DNA of 61,623 nucleotides from Rubellimicrobium roseum. Its GTDB lineage: Bacteria; Pseudomonadota; Alphaproteobacteria; Rhodobacterales; Rhodobacteraceae. This document shows positions 8,063 through 17,766 of the stretch, piece by piece. The position numbers were made by a program, and so were the translations under genes. Each line of letters starts with the position of its first letter. The stretch's first letter is position 1. The notes below the pieces were generated by a model that searched no databases, was not told where the DNA came from, and saw only the letters and a list, made by a program, of their open reading frames with translations. The stretch covers positions 1-61,623 of the forward strand of contig NZ_VDFV01000007.1 of assembly GCF_006152145.1 (NCBI RefSeq), given 5' to 3'.

Positions 8063-8251
8063 TCAGATGCTGGCGTAGTCGCGGAACACGATCGCCGCGC
8101 CCGAGCCGTCGCCGAAGGCGGCCTGCACCGGAGCCCGCGGAGAGGCGGAACGGGACGCTCCGGGTTGGGACAGGCGCGCGCCCGAGGCGCCGGACTGGTC
8201 GGCCCCGGCCTGTTCGGCGCCTGGCTGCGCGGCGATCTGCGCATTCGACAT
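8063..8251 (-). CDS. Small hypothetical protein
   Basis: A possible 62-aa product starting MSNAQIAAQPGAEQAG and ending VFRDYASI, rich in Ala, Gly, Ser and Gln and without membrane segments. AGAGGACG lies a suitable distance upstream of the ATG at 8251. Low complexity means that it may be only an open frame, but the ribosome-binding site and isolated position make it worth keeping. No family recognised. Confidence 0.4.
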   Translation of the reverse strand: MSNAQIAAQPGAEQAGADQSGASGARLSQPGASRSASPRAPVQAAFGDGSGAAIVFRDYASI

Positions 8252-8575
8252 GATGGGTCGTCCTCTGCTCGTGTGGGTCGGGCTGTCTTCCCGATCTGGT
8301 GGTTTCCGGACAAGGCTTGCTTCCTCGCCTTGACTTGCAATGTGGGGTGTGTCGGGCGGTCTGCGGAGATCCATGTTTACGTGAGCCTGCGGGGCGTGGC
8401 GGGCTCGCCACAGCGGCGGAAGGCGTTGCATCCTTTGGGGAAGCCTGCGACACAATCCTGTGAAGGCGGGAGGAACCGGCGGCGACCCGTCACAAGGGCG
8501 CCGGTCGGCGTGGGCCCATCGGTCGTGGCGATCATCGACGGCCCGACCGATGTCTGAAGGAATGGGAGAGCGGGC
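8252..8575. other. Intergenic region before the FAH/amidohydrolase pair
   Basis: No convincing gene in about 320 bp. There is a small hairpin (GTGGCG-GGCT-CGCCAC, 8396-8411). The region should contain divergent promoters for the small minus-strand ORF and for the gene at 8576; no clear -35/-10 pair stands out. Confidence 0.4.
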
Positions 8576-9421
8576 ATGAAACTGTTGCGCCATGGCGAGC
8601 GCGGCTCGGAGCGGCCGGGCCTTGTGCATGAGGACGGCACGATCCGGGACCTGTCGGGCGTGGTCCCCGACATCGCGGGGGCGGTGCTGTCCGACCAAGG
8701 GCTGCAGGCGATCCGGGCCGTGGACCCGTCGAGCCTGCCGGTCGTGGATGCGGCCACGCGCCTGGGCCCCTGCGTGGGCGGCACGGGCAAGTTCATCTGC
8801 ATCGGGCTCAACTACGCCGACCACGCGGCCGAGTCGGGGCTTCAGGTGCCGCCCGAGCCCGTGATCTTCATGAAGGCCACCTCGGCCATCTGCGGGCCCA
8901 ACGACCCGATCCTGATCCCGCGCGGCAGCCAGAAGACCGACTGGGAGGTCGAGCTGGCGGTCATCATCGGCCGGCACGCAAAGTACGTCAGCGAGGACGA
9001 AGCGCTGTCCCATGTGGCGGGCTACGCGGTGGCCAACGACGTCTCCGAGCGGGCTTTCCAGGCCGAGCGGGCGGGGCAGTGGACCAAGGGCAAGTCGTGC
9101 GACAACTTCGGCCAGCTCGGGCCCTGGCTTGTGACGCGCGACGAGGTCGCGGACCCGCAGGACCTGTCCATGTGGTGCCGCGTGAACGGCGAGACCAAGC
9201 AGGACGGCTCCACCCGCACCATGGTCTACGGCGTGGCTCATCTGGTGAGCTACCTGAGCCAGTTCATGAGCCTGCATCCGGGCGACGTGATCTCGACCGG
9301 GACGCCGCCGGGCGTGGGCCTGGGGCAGAAGCCGCCGCAGTTCCTGAAGGTCGGCGACGTCGTGGAACTGGGCATCAGGGGCTTGGGCGAGCAGCGGCAG
9401 GTCTGCGAGCCGGACGCCTGA
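8576..9421 (+). CDS. Fumarylacetoacetate hydrolase family protein
   Basis: 281 aa starting MKLLRHGERGSERPGLVHED. The FAH fold is recognised from KFICIGLNYADHAAESG (about 72-87), PVIFMKATSAICGPND, the metal-binding DWEVELAVIIGRHAKYV segment, YAVANDVSERAFQ, and the C-terminal DVISTGTPPGVGLGQKPP. This subgroup includes ureidoglycolate lyase-like enzymes and 2,4-diketo-3-deoxy-L-fuconate hydrolase. A COG3618 lactonase-type gene follows 12 bp downstream, favouring the latter kind of sugar-acid reaction. GGGAGAG precedes the ATG. Confidence 0.88.
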   Translation: MKLLRHGERGSERPGLVHEDGTIRDLSGVVPDIAGAVLSDQGLQAIRAVDPSSLPVVDAATRLGPCVGGTGKFICIGLNYADHAAESGLQVPPEPVIFMKATSAICGPNDPILIPRGSQKTDWEVELAVIIGRHAKYVSEDEALSHVAGYAVANDVSERAFQAERAGQWTKGKSCDNFGQLGPWLVTRDEVADPQDLSMWCRVNGETKQDGSTRTMVYGVAHLVSYLSQFMSLHPGDVISTGTPPGVGLGQKPPQFLKVGDVVELGIRGLGEQRQVCEPDA

Positions 9422-9433
9422 GGGCGCGCAGCC

Positions 9434-10276
9434 ATGGACCTGATCGACACCCACCTGCACCTGATCGACCGGAGCGTCACGGGCCACGCCTGGACGCACC
9501 GGGTGCCGCCGCTCCAGCGGGATTTTCCGCTGGAGGAGGCGCTGGATCTCTACGGCGGGCGGGTCAGGGGGGCGATCTTCATGGAGGTCGCGGCGCTCGA
9601 CTGGAAGGCCGAGTCGCGCTGGGTCGCGTCGCTTATCCGCGAGGGGCGGCTCCTGGGGCAGATCGCCAACTGCCGGCCCGAGACGGACGAGGGCTTCGAG
9701 GCCTGGCTGGAGGAAGGGCGCGATCTCGGGGTCGTGGGTTGGCGGCGCATCCTGCACGAGGACGTGGCCGAGGACGTGTCGCTGCACGAGGGCTTCCGTG
9801 CCAACGTGCGGAGGATCGGGCGGGCCGGGTATCCCTTCGACATCAACGTTCTGGGGCGCACCCTTCATCTGGCGCGCGACCTCGCGCGGGCCTGCCCCGA
9901 CATGACCTTCGTGCTCGACCATTGCGGCACGCCGGATATCGCGGGCGGCCAGTGGAACATATGGGCAGAGGGGCTGCGGGAGGTCGCGGCCTGCCCCAAC
10001 GTGAACGTGAAACTGTCGGGGATCAGCGCCTATGCCGCGCCGGGCACGGCCTCGCTGGAGTCGCTGCGGCCGTGGATCGACCATGTGGTCGAGACCTTCA
10101 CGCCCGCGCGGATGGTCTGGGGATCGGACTGGCCGGTGGCGAACCTGGGGCTCGGGATGGAGGGGTGGCTGTCGGTGACCCGGGCCGTGCTGGGCGACCT
10201 GTCCGCGAACGAGCAGGAAATGATCGGATACCGGAACGCGGAGCGACTCTACAGCGTCGCGCTGCCGGCAGCCTGA
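9434..10276 (+). CDS. Amidohydrolase family protein, L-fuconolactonase-like (COG3618)
   Basis: 280 aa beginning MDLIDTHLHLIDRS. The DTHLHL metal-binding motif is at residues 5-10; FVLDHCGTPDI, VNVKLSGISAYA and VWGSDWPVANL follow in the order seen in COG3618 TIM-barrel lactonases and 2-pyrone dicarboxylate lactonase relatives. It likely opens a sugar-acid lactone or similar ester. It is 12 bp from the FAH gene, so the two form an operon. The dehydrogenase and dehydratase of a full fucose route are not in the window. Confidence 0.82.
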   Translation: MDLIDTHLHLIDRSVTGHAWTHRVPPLQRDFPLEEALDLYGGRVRGAIFMEVAALDWKAESRWVASLIREGRLLGQIANCRPETDEGFEAWLEEGRDLGVVGWRRILHEDVAEDVSLHEGFRANVRRIGRAGYPFDINVLGRTLHLARDLARACPDMTFVLDHCGTPDIAGGQWNIWAEGLREVAACPNVNVKLSGISAYAAPGTASLESLRPWIDHVVETFTPARMVWGSDWPVANLGLGMEGWLSVTRAVLGDLSANEQEMIGYRNAERLYSVALPAA

Positions 10277-10355
10277 TCTTGCGCTGGATCAAGGCGGGCC
10301 TGCCTGGGCGGTCCTAGAAGGAGCGTGACGGGTCGTCCGACGGGAGCCGCGGGCC

Positions 10356-10751
10356 ATGAACACCTCGACCATCCTTGCCGCGCTGGCGATCTGGGCCGCG
10401 ATGGCCGTCTGTGCCGTCGCCAATGGCATCCTGCGGGAGACCGCCCTCGTTCCGGCCCTCGGCGCGGGCCTGGCACGGCCCCTGAGCGCTGCGATGCTTG
10501 TGGGCGTCGTGCTTGGTCTGACCTGGGTCTTCCTGCGATGGCAGGGGCCGCTTTCCGCGGGTGCTCTCTGGGGGATCGGGGCCGCCTGGGTCGTGGGGAC
10601 GCTGGTCTTCGAGACCGGGGTCGGTCGGACGGAAGGGCGGAGCTGGACCGAGATCGCCGCGAACTACGATCCGACACAGCCGACGCTCTGGGTCTGGGTC
10701 GTGGTCTTCATCCTTGCGGCGCCGTTCCTCGTGGCCCAGTTGATGCGCTGA
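10356..10751 (+). CDS. Small integral membrane protein of unknown function
   Basis: 131 aa beginning MNTSTILAALAIWAAMAVCA. Four hydrophobic segments at roughly residues 5-25, 42-60, 68-86 and 110-128, with a polar loop (TEGRSWTEIAANYDPTQP) between the last two. I do not recognise a named family. It is 79 bp after the amidohydrolase and convergent with gcvP. Part of the preceding transcription unit or independent, undecided. Confidence 0.65.
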   Translation: MNTSTILAALAIWAAMAVCAVANGILRETALVPALGAGLARPLSAAMLVGVVLGLTWVFLRWQGPLSAGALWGIGAAWVVGTLVFETGVGRTEGRSWTEIAANYDPTQPTLWVWVVVFILAAPFLVAQLMR

Positions 10752-10767
10752 AGGCCGGGGCGGCGGA

Positions 10768-13608
10768 TCACTCCGCCGCCTGCGCATACTCCTCGACCGG
10801 CGGGCAGGTGCAGACGAGGTTGCGGTCGCCGTAGGCGTTATCCACCCGGCCCACGGGCGGCCAGTACTTGTCCACCCGGAAGGCGCCCGGCGGGAAGCAG
10901 CCCTGTTCGCGCGTGTAGGGGCGGTCCCAGTCGGCCACCAGATCCTCGACGGTGTGAGGGGCGCGGCGGAGGGGGGATTCCTCGGCCTTCTGGTCGCCGT
11001 TCTCGATGGCGCGGATCTCCTCGCGGATCGCGAGGAGCGCCGCGAGGAAGCGGTCGATCTCGGCCTTGGGCTCGGACTCCGTGGGCTCGACCATCAGGGT
11101 GCCGGCGACGGGCCAGCTCATGGTGGGGGCGTGGAAGCCGTTGTCGATGAGGCGCTTAGCGATGTCGTCCACGGTAACGCCATGGGCCGCGAAGGGCCGG
11201 GTGTCGAGGATGCACTCGTGCGCCACACGGCCCCGATTGCCCGCAAAGAGAATCGGGTAAGCCCCCCGGAGCCGGGCCGCTACGTAATTGGCGTTCAGGA
11301 TCGCCACCTTGGTCGCCTGCGCGAGGCCCGCGCCGCCCATCAGCAGGCAGTAGGCCCAGGAGATGAGCAGGATCGAGGCCGAGCCGTAGGGGGCGGCGCT
11401 GACGGCCCCGGCCTCTCCGGTCTGGGGATCGGAGGGGAGATGCGGCGCGAGGTGCGCCTTGACGCCGATCGGGCCCATGCCGGGGCCGCCGCCGCCGTGC
11501 GGGATGGCGAAGGTCTTGTGGAGGTTGAGGTGCGAGACGTCCGCGCCGACCTCGCCGGGCTTCACGAGGCCCACGAGGGCGTTCATGTTCGCGCCATCAA
11601 GGTAAACCTGCCCGCCGTGCTGGTGGGTGATCTGGCAGACCTCGCGCAGCGTGTCCTCGAAGACGCCATGCGTCGACGGATAGGTGATCATGCAGGCGGC
11701 GAGGCGGGGGCCGGCGGCCTCGGCCTTGGCGCGGAAGTCGTCGAGGTCGATGTCGCCGTTGGGGGCCGTCTTCGTGACCACCACCTCCATCCCCGCCATC
11801 TGCGCCGAGGCAGGGTTGGTGCCGTGGGCCGAGACGGGGATGAGGCAGACCGTCCGGTCATGGTCGCCGTTCGCGCGGTGATAGGCGCGGATGGTCAGGA
11901 GCCCCGCGTATTCCCCCTGCGCGCCGGAGTTGGGCTGCATGGAGAAAGCCTCGTAGCCGGTGATCTCGCAGAGCTTCCGGCTCAGGTCCTCGATCGCCTC
12001 GTGGTAGCCTTGCGCCTGGTCGCGCGGCGCGAAGGGGTGGAGGTGCGCGAACTCGGGCCAGGTGAGCGGCATCATCTCGGCTGCCGCGTTCAGCTTCATG
12101 GTACAGGAGCCGAGCGGGATCATCGCCCGGTCGAGCGCGAGGTCGCGGTCCGAGAGGCGGCGCATGTAGCGCATCATCTCGGATTCCGCCCGGTTCATGT
12201 GGAACACCGGATGCGTCAGGTAATCGCTTGACCGCAGCAGGTTTTCGGGGATCGCAGGCATCCCCCGGTGCGGGGCGGCGGCGTCGATGCCGAAGGCGCG
12301 CAGGACACGGAGGAGCACGTTCTCGTCGGTGGTCTCGTCGAGCGAGATGCCCACGCGATCGGTGCCGATCCGGCGGAGGTTCAGCCCCTCGGCCCGCGCG
12401 GCGGCGAGGATGCCGGCCTGGCCCACGCCGACCTCGACGGTCAGGGTGTCGAAGAAGTGCTCGGGCGACACCTTGGCCCCGGCGGCGCGCAGCGCGCGCG
12501 ACAGGCGCTGAGTCTGGAGGTGTACCCGCTCGGCGATGGCGCGCAGGCCCTTGGGGCCGTGGAAGACGGCGTACATCGAGGCCATGACGGCGAGGAGCGC
12601 CTGCGCGGTGCAGACGTTCGAGGTCGCCTTCTCGCGTCGGATGTGCTGCTCGCGCGTCTGGAGCGCAAGGCGGTAGGCGCGGTTGCCACGGCTGTCAACC
12701 GAGACGCCGACGATGCGACCGGGCATGGACCGCTTGAGCGCGTCGCGGCAGGACAGGAAGGCGGCATGCGGGCCGCCGTAGCCCATCGGCACGCCGAAGC
12801 GCTGGGCCGAGCCGACAGCTATGTCGGCGCCCATCGCGCCGGGCTCCTTGAGGAGCGTGAGCGCGAGGAGGTCGGTGGCGACGACGGCGAGCGCCTGCGC
12901 TTCGTGGAGCCGGGCGATGTCGGCGGACAGGTCGCGGGCATGGCCAAAGGTGCCGGGATACTGGAAGATCGCGCCGAAGACCCTTGACGGATCGAGCGCC
13001 TCTGCCGGCCCTTCGATCACTTCGATCGCCAAAGGCTCGGCGCGGGTGCGGATCACGGCCTTGATCTGCGGGTGCAGGTCGTCGGCCACGAAGAAGGCGC
13101 GGGCCTTCGACTTGGCGCTGCGCTCGGCCATTGTCATGGCCTCGGCGGCGGCGGTGGCCTCGTCGAGGAGCGAGGCGTTGGCGACGGGCAGGCCCGTCAG
13201 GTCCGCCACCACCGTCTGGAAGTTCAGGAGCGCCTCGAGACGCCCCTGCGCGATCTCGGGCTGGTAGGGGGTGTAGGCGGTGTACCAGGCGGGATTTTCC
13301 AGGATGTTCCGCTGGATGGCGGGCGGCGTAAAGGTGCCGTGGTAGCCTTGGCCGATGAGCGAGGTCATCACCCGGTTCCGGCCCGCGACCTCGCGCATCC
13401 GCCCGAGCAGCTCCCGTTCGGTCAGGGGTGCCCAGGACAGGGGCGCGTCCTGCCGGATCGAGGGCGGCACCGTCTCGTCGATCAACGCGTCGAGGCTGGG
13501 GGCGCCCACGGCCCGCAGCATCTCCTCCATCTCGGAGGGCGACGGGCCGATGTGGCGGCGGTTCGCGAAGTCGTCGGGGTCGTAGGCCGTGGGCTGCCAG
13601 GCGGTCAT
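10768..13608 (-). CDS. gcvP: Glycine dehydrogenase (decarboxylating), P-protein
   Basis: 946 aa starting [24 protein letters not shown] enzyme of the glycine cleavage complex: decarboxylates glycine and passes the aminomethyl group to lipoyl-GcvH. Both halves of the fused single-chain type are present. The PLP lysine is K698 in [19 protein letters not shown]. The [13 protein letters not shown] and DGANMNAL motifs are visible. Length is standard. The start overlaps the gcvH stop by 4 bp (ATGA). Confidence 0.97.
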   Translation of the reverse strand: MTAWQPTAYDPDDFANRRHIGPSPSEMEEMLRAVGAPSLDALIDETVPPSIRQDAPLSWAPLTERELLGRMREVAGRNRVMTSLIGQGYHGTFTPPAIQRNILENPAWYTAYTPYQPEIAQGRLEALLNFQTVVADLTGLPVANASLLDEATAAAEAMTMAERSAKSKARAFFVADDLHPQIKAVIRTRAEPLAIEVIEGPAEALDPSRVFGAIFQYPGTFGHARDLSADIARLHEAQALAVVATDLLALTLLKEPGAMGADIAVGSAQRFGVPMGYGGPHAAFLSCRDALKRSMPGRIVGVSVDSRGNRAYRLALQTREQHIRREKATSNVCTAQALLAVMASMYAVFHGPKGLRAIAERVHLQTQRLSRALRAAGAKVSPEHFFDTLTVEVGVGQAGILAAARAEGLNLRRIGTDRVGISLDETTDENVLLRVLRAFGIDAAAPHRGMPAIPENLLRSSDYLTHPVFHMNRAESEMMRYMRRLSDRDLALDRAMIPLGSCTMKLNAAAEMMPLTWPEFAHLHPFAPRDQAQGYHEAIEDLSRKLCEITGYEAFSMQPNSGAQGEYAGLLTIRAYHRANGDHDRTVCLIPVSAHGTNPASAQMAGMEVVVTKTAPNGDIDLDDFRAKAEAAGPRLAACMITYPSTHGVFEDTLREVCQITHQHGGQVYLDGANMNALVGLVKPGEVGADVSHLNLHKTFAIPHGGGGPGMGPIGVKAHLAPHLPSDPQTGEAGAVSAAPYGSASILLISWAYCLLMGGAGLAQATKVAILNANYVAARLRGAYPILFAGNRGRVAHECILDTRPFAAHGVTVDDIAKRLIDNGFHAPTMSWPVAGTLMVEPTESEPKAEIDRFLAALLAIREEIRAIENGDQKAEESPLRRAPHTVEDLVADWDRPYTREQGCFPPGAFRVDKYWPPVGRVDNAYGDRNLVCTCPPVEEYAQAAE

Positions 13609-13964
13609 GCGATCTGGTCCTGATACTCGTCCTCGTCCATGAAGTCGTCGAGCACGGTCATGTCGTCGACGCGGATCTTGAAGAACCAGCCCTCGCCCAG
13701 AGGATCGTCGTTCACCAGGCCGGGGTTGGCGGTGAGCTTGGGGTTGACCTCGACGATCTCGCCGTCGACGGGGGCGAGGATGTCCGAGGCGGCCTTGACG
13801 CTCTCGATCACCACGACCTCGTCGCCCTGCGCGACCATGGCGTCGACCTCGGGCAGCTCGACGAAGACGATGTCGCCGAGCTCCTTGGCGGCGTGCTCGG
13901 TGATGCCCACGACGATCAGGTCGCCCTCGGGGCGGAGCCATTCGTGGTCTTCGGTGAACTTCAT
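13605..13964 (-). CDS. gcvH: Glycine cleavage system H protein
   Basis: 119 aa starting [20 protein letters not shown]. Lipoyl-carrier protein of the glycine cleavage system; the lipoylated lysine is K57 in [18 protein letters not shown]. Full length. It lies 9 bp after gcvT and overlaps gcvP by ATGA, in gene order gcvT-gcvH-gcvP. Confidence 0.97.
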   Translation of the reverse strand: MKFTEDHEWLRPEGDLIVVGITEHAAKELGDIVFVELPEVDAMVAQGDEVVVIESVKAASDILAPVDGEIVEVNPKLTANPGLVNDDPLGEGWFFKIRVDDMTVLDDFMDEDEYQDQIA

Positions 13965-13973
13965 GCAGGGGCC

Positions 13974-15104
13974 TCAGCGCTTGAAGGAGGAAGGAACGAA
14001 GGGAAGGGGCGCGACCGTCACGGGGAGCGGCTTGCCTCGAACCTCGCCGGTAAGGGTCGTGCCGGGGGCCGCGAGTTGGGCGTCCACGTAGGCCATCGCG
14101 ACGGGGGCACCGACCGACGGGCCGAAGCCGCCGGAGGTGACGCGTCCGGCGTGGCCCTCGGGACCTGACAGCTCCACGCCCGCACGCATGGGGGCACGGC
14201 CCTCGGGGCGAAGGCCCACGCGGACGCGCCGCACGCCGAGGTCGATCTGCCGCAGGATACGGTCGGCGCCGGGAAACCCGCCGACGCGGGCGCCCCCCGT
14301 TCGGCGGGCCTTGCCGATGGACCAGCCAAGCCCGGCCTCGACGGGGCTGGTGGTGCGGTCGATGTCCTGCCCGTAGAGCGGAAGCCCGGCTTCGAGACGA
14401 AGCGAGTCGCGGGCACCCAGGCCCGCAGGCTTCACGCCGGGCTGGGCGAGGAGGGCAGTGGCGAAGGCCTCGGCGGCCGAGAGCGGGACCGAGATCTCGA
14501 ACCCGTCCTCGCCGGTGTAGCCCGAACGCGAGATCCAGAACGCGCCCCCGTCCCGCCCGATCTCGCGCGAGTCCATGAAGCGCAGGGTCTCCACGCCGGG
14601 CAGGAGCGCTGCGAGCGCCGCCTCGGCGCCGGGGCCCTGGAGCGCGAGGAGCGCGCGGTCGGTGACCTCGATCACCTCGGCCCGCGCGAGCCCATCACGC
14701 AGATGGGCGAGGTCGGCCTCGCGCATGGAAGCGTTGACGACCACGAGGAAATGGTCCCCGCGATGGGCCACCATGAGGTCGTCGCGGATGCCCCCCGCGT
14801 CGTCGGTGAAGAGCGCATAGCGCTGCCGACCCTCGGACAGGCCGCAGATGTCGGCGGGGACCAGCGCCTCGAGGCAGCGGGCGAGCTGGTCGATCCCGTC
14901 GCGGGGGCGCAGGAGCACCTGACCCATGTGGCTCACGTCGAAGAGGCTTGCCCCCGCGCGGGTGTGCAGGTGCTCGGCCATGACGCCGGCGGCGTACTGC
15001 ACCGGCATCTCCCAGCCGGCGAAGGGCACGAGCCGCGCCCCCTGCGCCACATGCAGGTCGTGGAGCGGCAAGCGTCTGAGCGGTGCGGAATGAGCGTCGT
15101 CCAC
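13974..15104 (-). CDS. gcvT: Glycine cleavage system aminomethyltransferase, T-protein
   Basis: 376 aa from a GTG at 15104 with GGGGGAGG just upstream. It transfers the methylene group to tetrahydrofolate and releases ammonia. Motifs: [10 protein letters not shown] (about residues 29-38), [22 protein letters not shown], and the C-terminal [21 protein letters not shown]. First gene of the gcvTHP operon. I see no convincing glycine riboswitch in the 283 bp upstream. Confidence 0.96.
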   Translation of the reverse strand: MDDAHSAPLRRLPLHDLHVAQGARLVPFAGWEMPVQYAAGVMAEHLHTRAGASLFDVSHMGQVLLRPRDGIDQLARCLEALVPADICGLSEGRQRYALFTDDAGGIRDDLMVAHRGDHFLVVVNASMREADLAHLRDGLARAEVIEVTDRALLALQGPGAEAALAALLPGVETLRFMDSREIGRDGGAFWISRSGYTGEDGFEISVPLSAAEAFATALLAQPGVKPAGLGARDSLRLEAGLPLYGQDIDRTTSPVEAGLGWSIGKARRTGGARVGGFPGADRILRQIDLGVRRVRVGLRPEGRAPMRAGVELSGPEGHAGRVTSGGFGPSVGAPVAMAYVDAQLAAPGTTLTGEVRGKPLPVTVAPLPFVPSSFKR

Positions 15105-15387
15105 GCGCCTCCCCCTGTTTTCCGGGCGCCGTCCTGTCCCTTAGGCGTAGCGCCGCGGGCCGGCGGGTGGCAAGTGGCTCGCCGGGCCGGATCGGGCAAG
15201 AGTTCGTCGCGCCTCCGGGACAATCTGCGGCTGAAAGTTCTCATCTAGGGAGGAATTCGCACTTGACAGCTCAGTCGCGCAACGTCCTTGCATTTCGTTC
15301 TTTTGGCACGCTCGACTTTGCGAGCCGATTCCGCGCCCGCCGTAATAAATCCCGTGGCGTCACGGGAGTTTGCGGGAGAGCAGGGCC

Positions 15388-16683
15388 ATGAAGATCGTCA
15401 TCCTTGGCGCGGGCGTCATCGGCGTCACCTCGGCCTGGTACCTGTCGCAGGCGGGGCATGAGGTCGTGGTGCTGGACCGCCAGCCCGCTCCGGCGCGGGA
15501 GACGAGCTTCGCCAATGCCGGCGAGGTGAGTCCCGGCTACTCGGCCCCCTGGGCTGCGCCGGGCATCCCGCTCAAGGCGATGAAATGGATGTTCCAGAAG
15601 CACGCGCCGCTCGTCGTGGGCCTCAGGCCCGATGTGGCGAAGCTGTCTTGGCTGGCCCGGATGCTCGCGAACTGCACGCCCGAGGCCTACAAGGCGAACA
15701 AGGCGCGGATGGTGCGGCTGGCCGAGTACTCCCGCGACTGCCTGGAAGGGCTGCGGTCCGAGACGGGCATCGCCTATGACGAGCGGACGCAGGGGACGCT
15801 CCAGCTCTTCCGCACCGAGGCGCAGGTCGAGGCGGCCGGGAAGGACATTGCCGTGCTGCGCGAGGGCGGCGTGGCCTTCGAAGTGCTGGACGCCGAGGGT
15901 TGCCGGGCCGCCGAGCCGGGGCTGCGCGCCGCCAGGGGGCCGATCGCGGGCGGGCTGCGGCTGCCGGGCGACGAGACGGGCGACTGCTTCAAGTTCACCA
16001 CGCGGCTCGCTGATCTGGCGGCGGCGCAGGGCGTCGAGTTCCGCTGGGGCGTGGGCGTCGAGCGGCTGGTCGTCGAAGGCGGCCGGGTGCGCGGGGCCGT
16101 GACCTCGGAAGGCATAGTGACGGGCGATGCCGTGGTCGTGGCTCTGGGCAGCTACTCGCCCGCGCTGGTGAAGGGGCTGGGGCTCGACCTGCCGGTCTAT
16201 CCCGTGAAGGGCTATTCGCTGACGCTGCCCGTGGTGGACGAGGCGCTCGCGCCGGTCTCCACCGTCATGGACGAGACCCACAAGGTGGCGATCACCCGGC
16301 TGGGGGACCGCATCCGGGTGGGCGGGCTGGCCGAGATCGCGGGCTTCGACCTGTCGCTGAAGGCCGCGCGCCGGGCGACTCTGGAGCATTCGCTGGGCGG
16401 ACTCTTCGGCGGCGCGGGCGACCTGAGCCGGGTCGAGTTCTGGTGCGGGCTGCGCCCCATGACGCCGGACGGGACACCGGTGGTGGGTCGGACCCCGGTG
16501 CCAGGGCTGTTCCTCAACACCGGGCACGGCACACTGGGCTGGACGATGGCGGCGGGCTCGGGCCGGGTGCTGGCGGACATCGTGTCGGGCCGGCGGTCCG
16601 AGATCGAGACGGCCGACCTCGGCATCGCGCGCTACGGACGCGAGGCGGGCAGGGCAGGGACGCTGGTGCCGGCGCGGGCCTGA
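15388..16683 (+). CDS. dadA: D-amino acid dehydrogenase small subunit-type FAD oxidoreductase
   Basis: 431 aa beginning [20 protein letters not shown], the FAD-binding Rossmann motif GAGVIG. Further family blocks: [32 protein letters not shown], and [18 protein letters not shown] before the C-terminal [14 protein letters not shown]. DadA oxidatively deaminates D-amino acids to keto acids, passing electrons to the respiratory chain at the inner membrane. The ATG at 15388 is preceded by GGGAGAGCAGGG. Divergent from gcvT. A TTGACA at 15263-15268 could be a -35 but has no good -10. No alr/dadX gene is adjacent. Confidence 0.92.
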   Translation: MKIVILGAGVIGVTSAWYLSQAGHEVVVLDRQPAPARETSFANAGEVSPGYSAPWAAPGIPLKAMKWMFQKHAPLVVGLRPDVAKLSWLARMLANCTPEAYKANKARMVRLAEYSRDCLEGLRSETGIAYDERTQGTLQLFRTEAQVEAAGKDIAVLREGGVAFEVLDAEGCRAAEPGLRAARGPIAGGLRLPGDETGDCFKFTTRLADLAAAQGVEFRWGVGVERLVVEGGRVRGAVTSEGIVTGDAVVVALGSYSPALVKGLGLDLPVYPVKGYSLTLPVVDEALAPVSTVMDETHKVAITRLGDRIRVGGLAEIAGFDLSLKAARRATLEHSLGGLFGGAGDLSRVEFWCGLRPMTPDGTPVVGRTPVPGLFLNTGHGTLGWTMAAGSGRVLADIVSGRRSEIETADLGIARYGREAGRAGTLVPARA

Positions 16684-16684
16684 A

Positions 16685-17524
16685 TCAGAGCAGGTCCCAC
16701 AGGAACCGCGCCGAGACGAACAGGAGGAACAGGCCAAAGGCCGTTTCCAGTTGGCGGCGGCTCAGGCGGTGGGCGAGCGCCACGCCGAGCCGCGTGGTCA
16801 CGAGCGTCGTGGGCACGGTCGCCAAGAACGTGAGCCAGGAGACGTAGCCCGTGGCGTCGAGCGGCAGGCCCGGCTTGCCCCAACCGGCATAGACGTAGCC
16901 CAGGGTGGCGGGGAACGCGATCAGCACCCCCGCGCCCGCGCCCGTGGACACCGCGCGGTGGATGGGGACGCCGTGGAGCGTCAGGATCAGGTTGGTGATC
17001 GCGCCGCCGCCGATGCCCATGAGCGCCGACAGGACCCCGGTGATGGCGCCGTAGGCTCGAAGCGCCCACTTGCCCGGCAGGCTGTCGCGGACCCGCCAGC
17101 CCTCGCCCCCGAGGAGGAGCTTGGCGGCGTTCACGCCCGCCACGCCCACGAAGACGACCTTGAACACCCAAGGGTCGGCGATGCGGGCGATCAACGCGCC
17201 CAAGACGACCCCCAAGATCACGGGGACGATCCAGACCCGCAGGAGCGCGGTGTCTACCGTGCCGCGCCGGAGATGCGCGCGCGCCGAGAGGAACGAGGTC
17301 GGGATGATGACCGCGAGCGAGGTGCCCACGGCGAGCGGCATCCGCACCTCGTCGGACAGGCCGATGACACCGAAGGCCTGGTAGAAAACCGGGACCGAGA
17401 TGGCTCCGCCGCCGATCCCGAAAAGTCCCGCCAGGAATCCGATCACCGTCCCGGCGGCCAAAAGCGCCACCAGCATCGGCAGGACGTCGACGAAGAGGTC
17501 GGTGAGGGTTTCCATCGTGGGCAT
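16685..17524 (-). CDS. Sulfite exporter TauE/SafE family (TSUP) membrane protein
   Basis: 279 aa starting MPTMETLTDLFVDVLP; the internal Met three residues later is an alternative start. About eight membrane segments with the duplicated glycine motifs of TSUP proteins, GLFGIGGGAISVPVF near the N-terminus and ALMGIGGGAITNLIL in the second half. The family exports sulfite, sulfoacetate or other organosulfur anions; the substrate here is unknown. Convergent with dadA, one base apart, so probably not co-regulated. Confidence 0.88.
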   Translation of the reverse strand: MPTMETLTDLFVDVLPMLVALLAAGTVIGFLAGLFGIGGGAISVPVFYQAFGVIGLSDEVRMPLAVGTSLAVIIPTSFLSARAHLRRGTVDTALLRVWIVPVILGVVLGALIARIADPWVFKVVFVGVAGVNAAKLLLGGEGWRVRDSLPGKWALRAYGAITGVLSALMGIGGGAITNLILTLHGVPIHRAVSTGAGAGVLIAFPATLGYVYAGWGKPGLPLDATGYVSWLTFLATVPTTLVTTRLGVALAHRLSRRQLETAFGLFLLFVSARFLWDLL

Positions 17525-17668
17525 CCGGGGCTCCAGCAGCGGGTCGCGGCTTGGTAGGCCCGTTGGGATGCAGGCGCAACGAGGCCCGACCCCGCGGGAC
17601 GGGTCCCGCATGCCTCGGGGGTGGCGGCCCCCGAGCGGCTTGCCGTCAGCATGGCACGAGAGGGTTAA

Positions 17669-17722
17669 GGAACGGTTGAGACCGTTCCAGGGGTTGTGAC
17701 GCCGTGCCCCGGTGACGGCGTC
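17669..17722. repeat. Two adjacent inverted repeats upstream of ccdA
   Basis: GGAACGGT-TGAG-ACCGTTCC at 17669-17688 is a perfect 8-bp inverted repeat. Ten bases on, GACGCCGT-N9-ACGGCGTC at 17698-17722 is a second. They lie 45-100 bp before ccdA and 145 bp upstream of the TSUP gene. The first could be a dimeric operator; neither has a U-tract, so terminators are less likely. Confidence 0.35.
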
Positions 17723-17766
17723 GCAGCGGCAGGGTAGACCAGATACGGGCCAGCCAGGGAACCGCG

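Noticed and set aside
8063-10084. Very long minus-strand open frame opposite the FAH/amidohydrolase genes
   Set aside because: It is the antisense shadow of two clear genes in GC-rich DNA; the product is rich in Arg, Pro, His and Val with no family resemblance. Only its last 62 codons, outside those genes, are kept as a possible small gene.
15105-15387. Glycine riboswitch upstream of gcvT
   Set aside because: The leader contains GGACAGGACGG-like bits reminiscent of the aptamer, but I could not build the conserved paired domains or the usual tandem arrangement.
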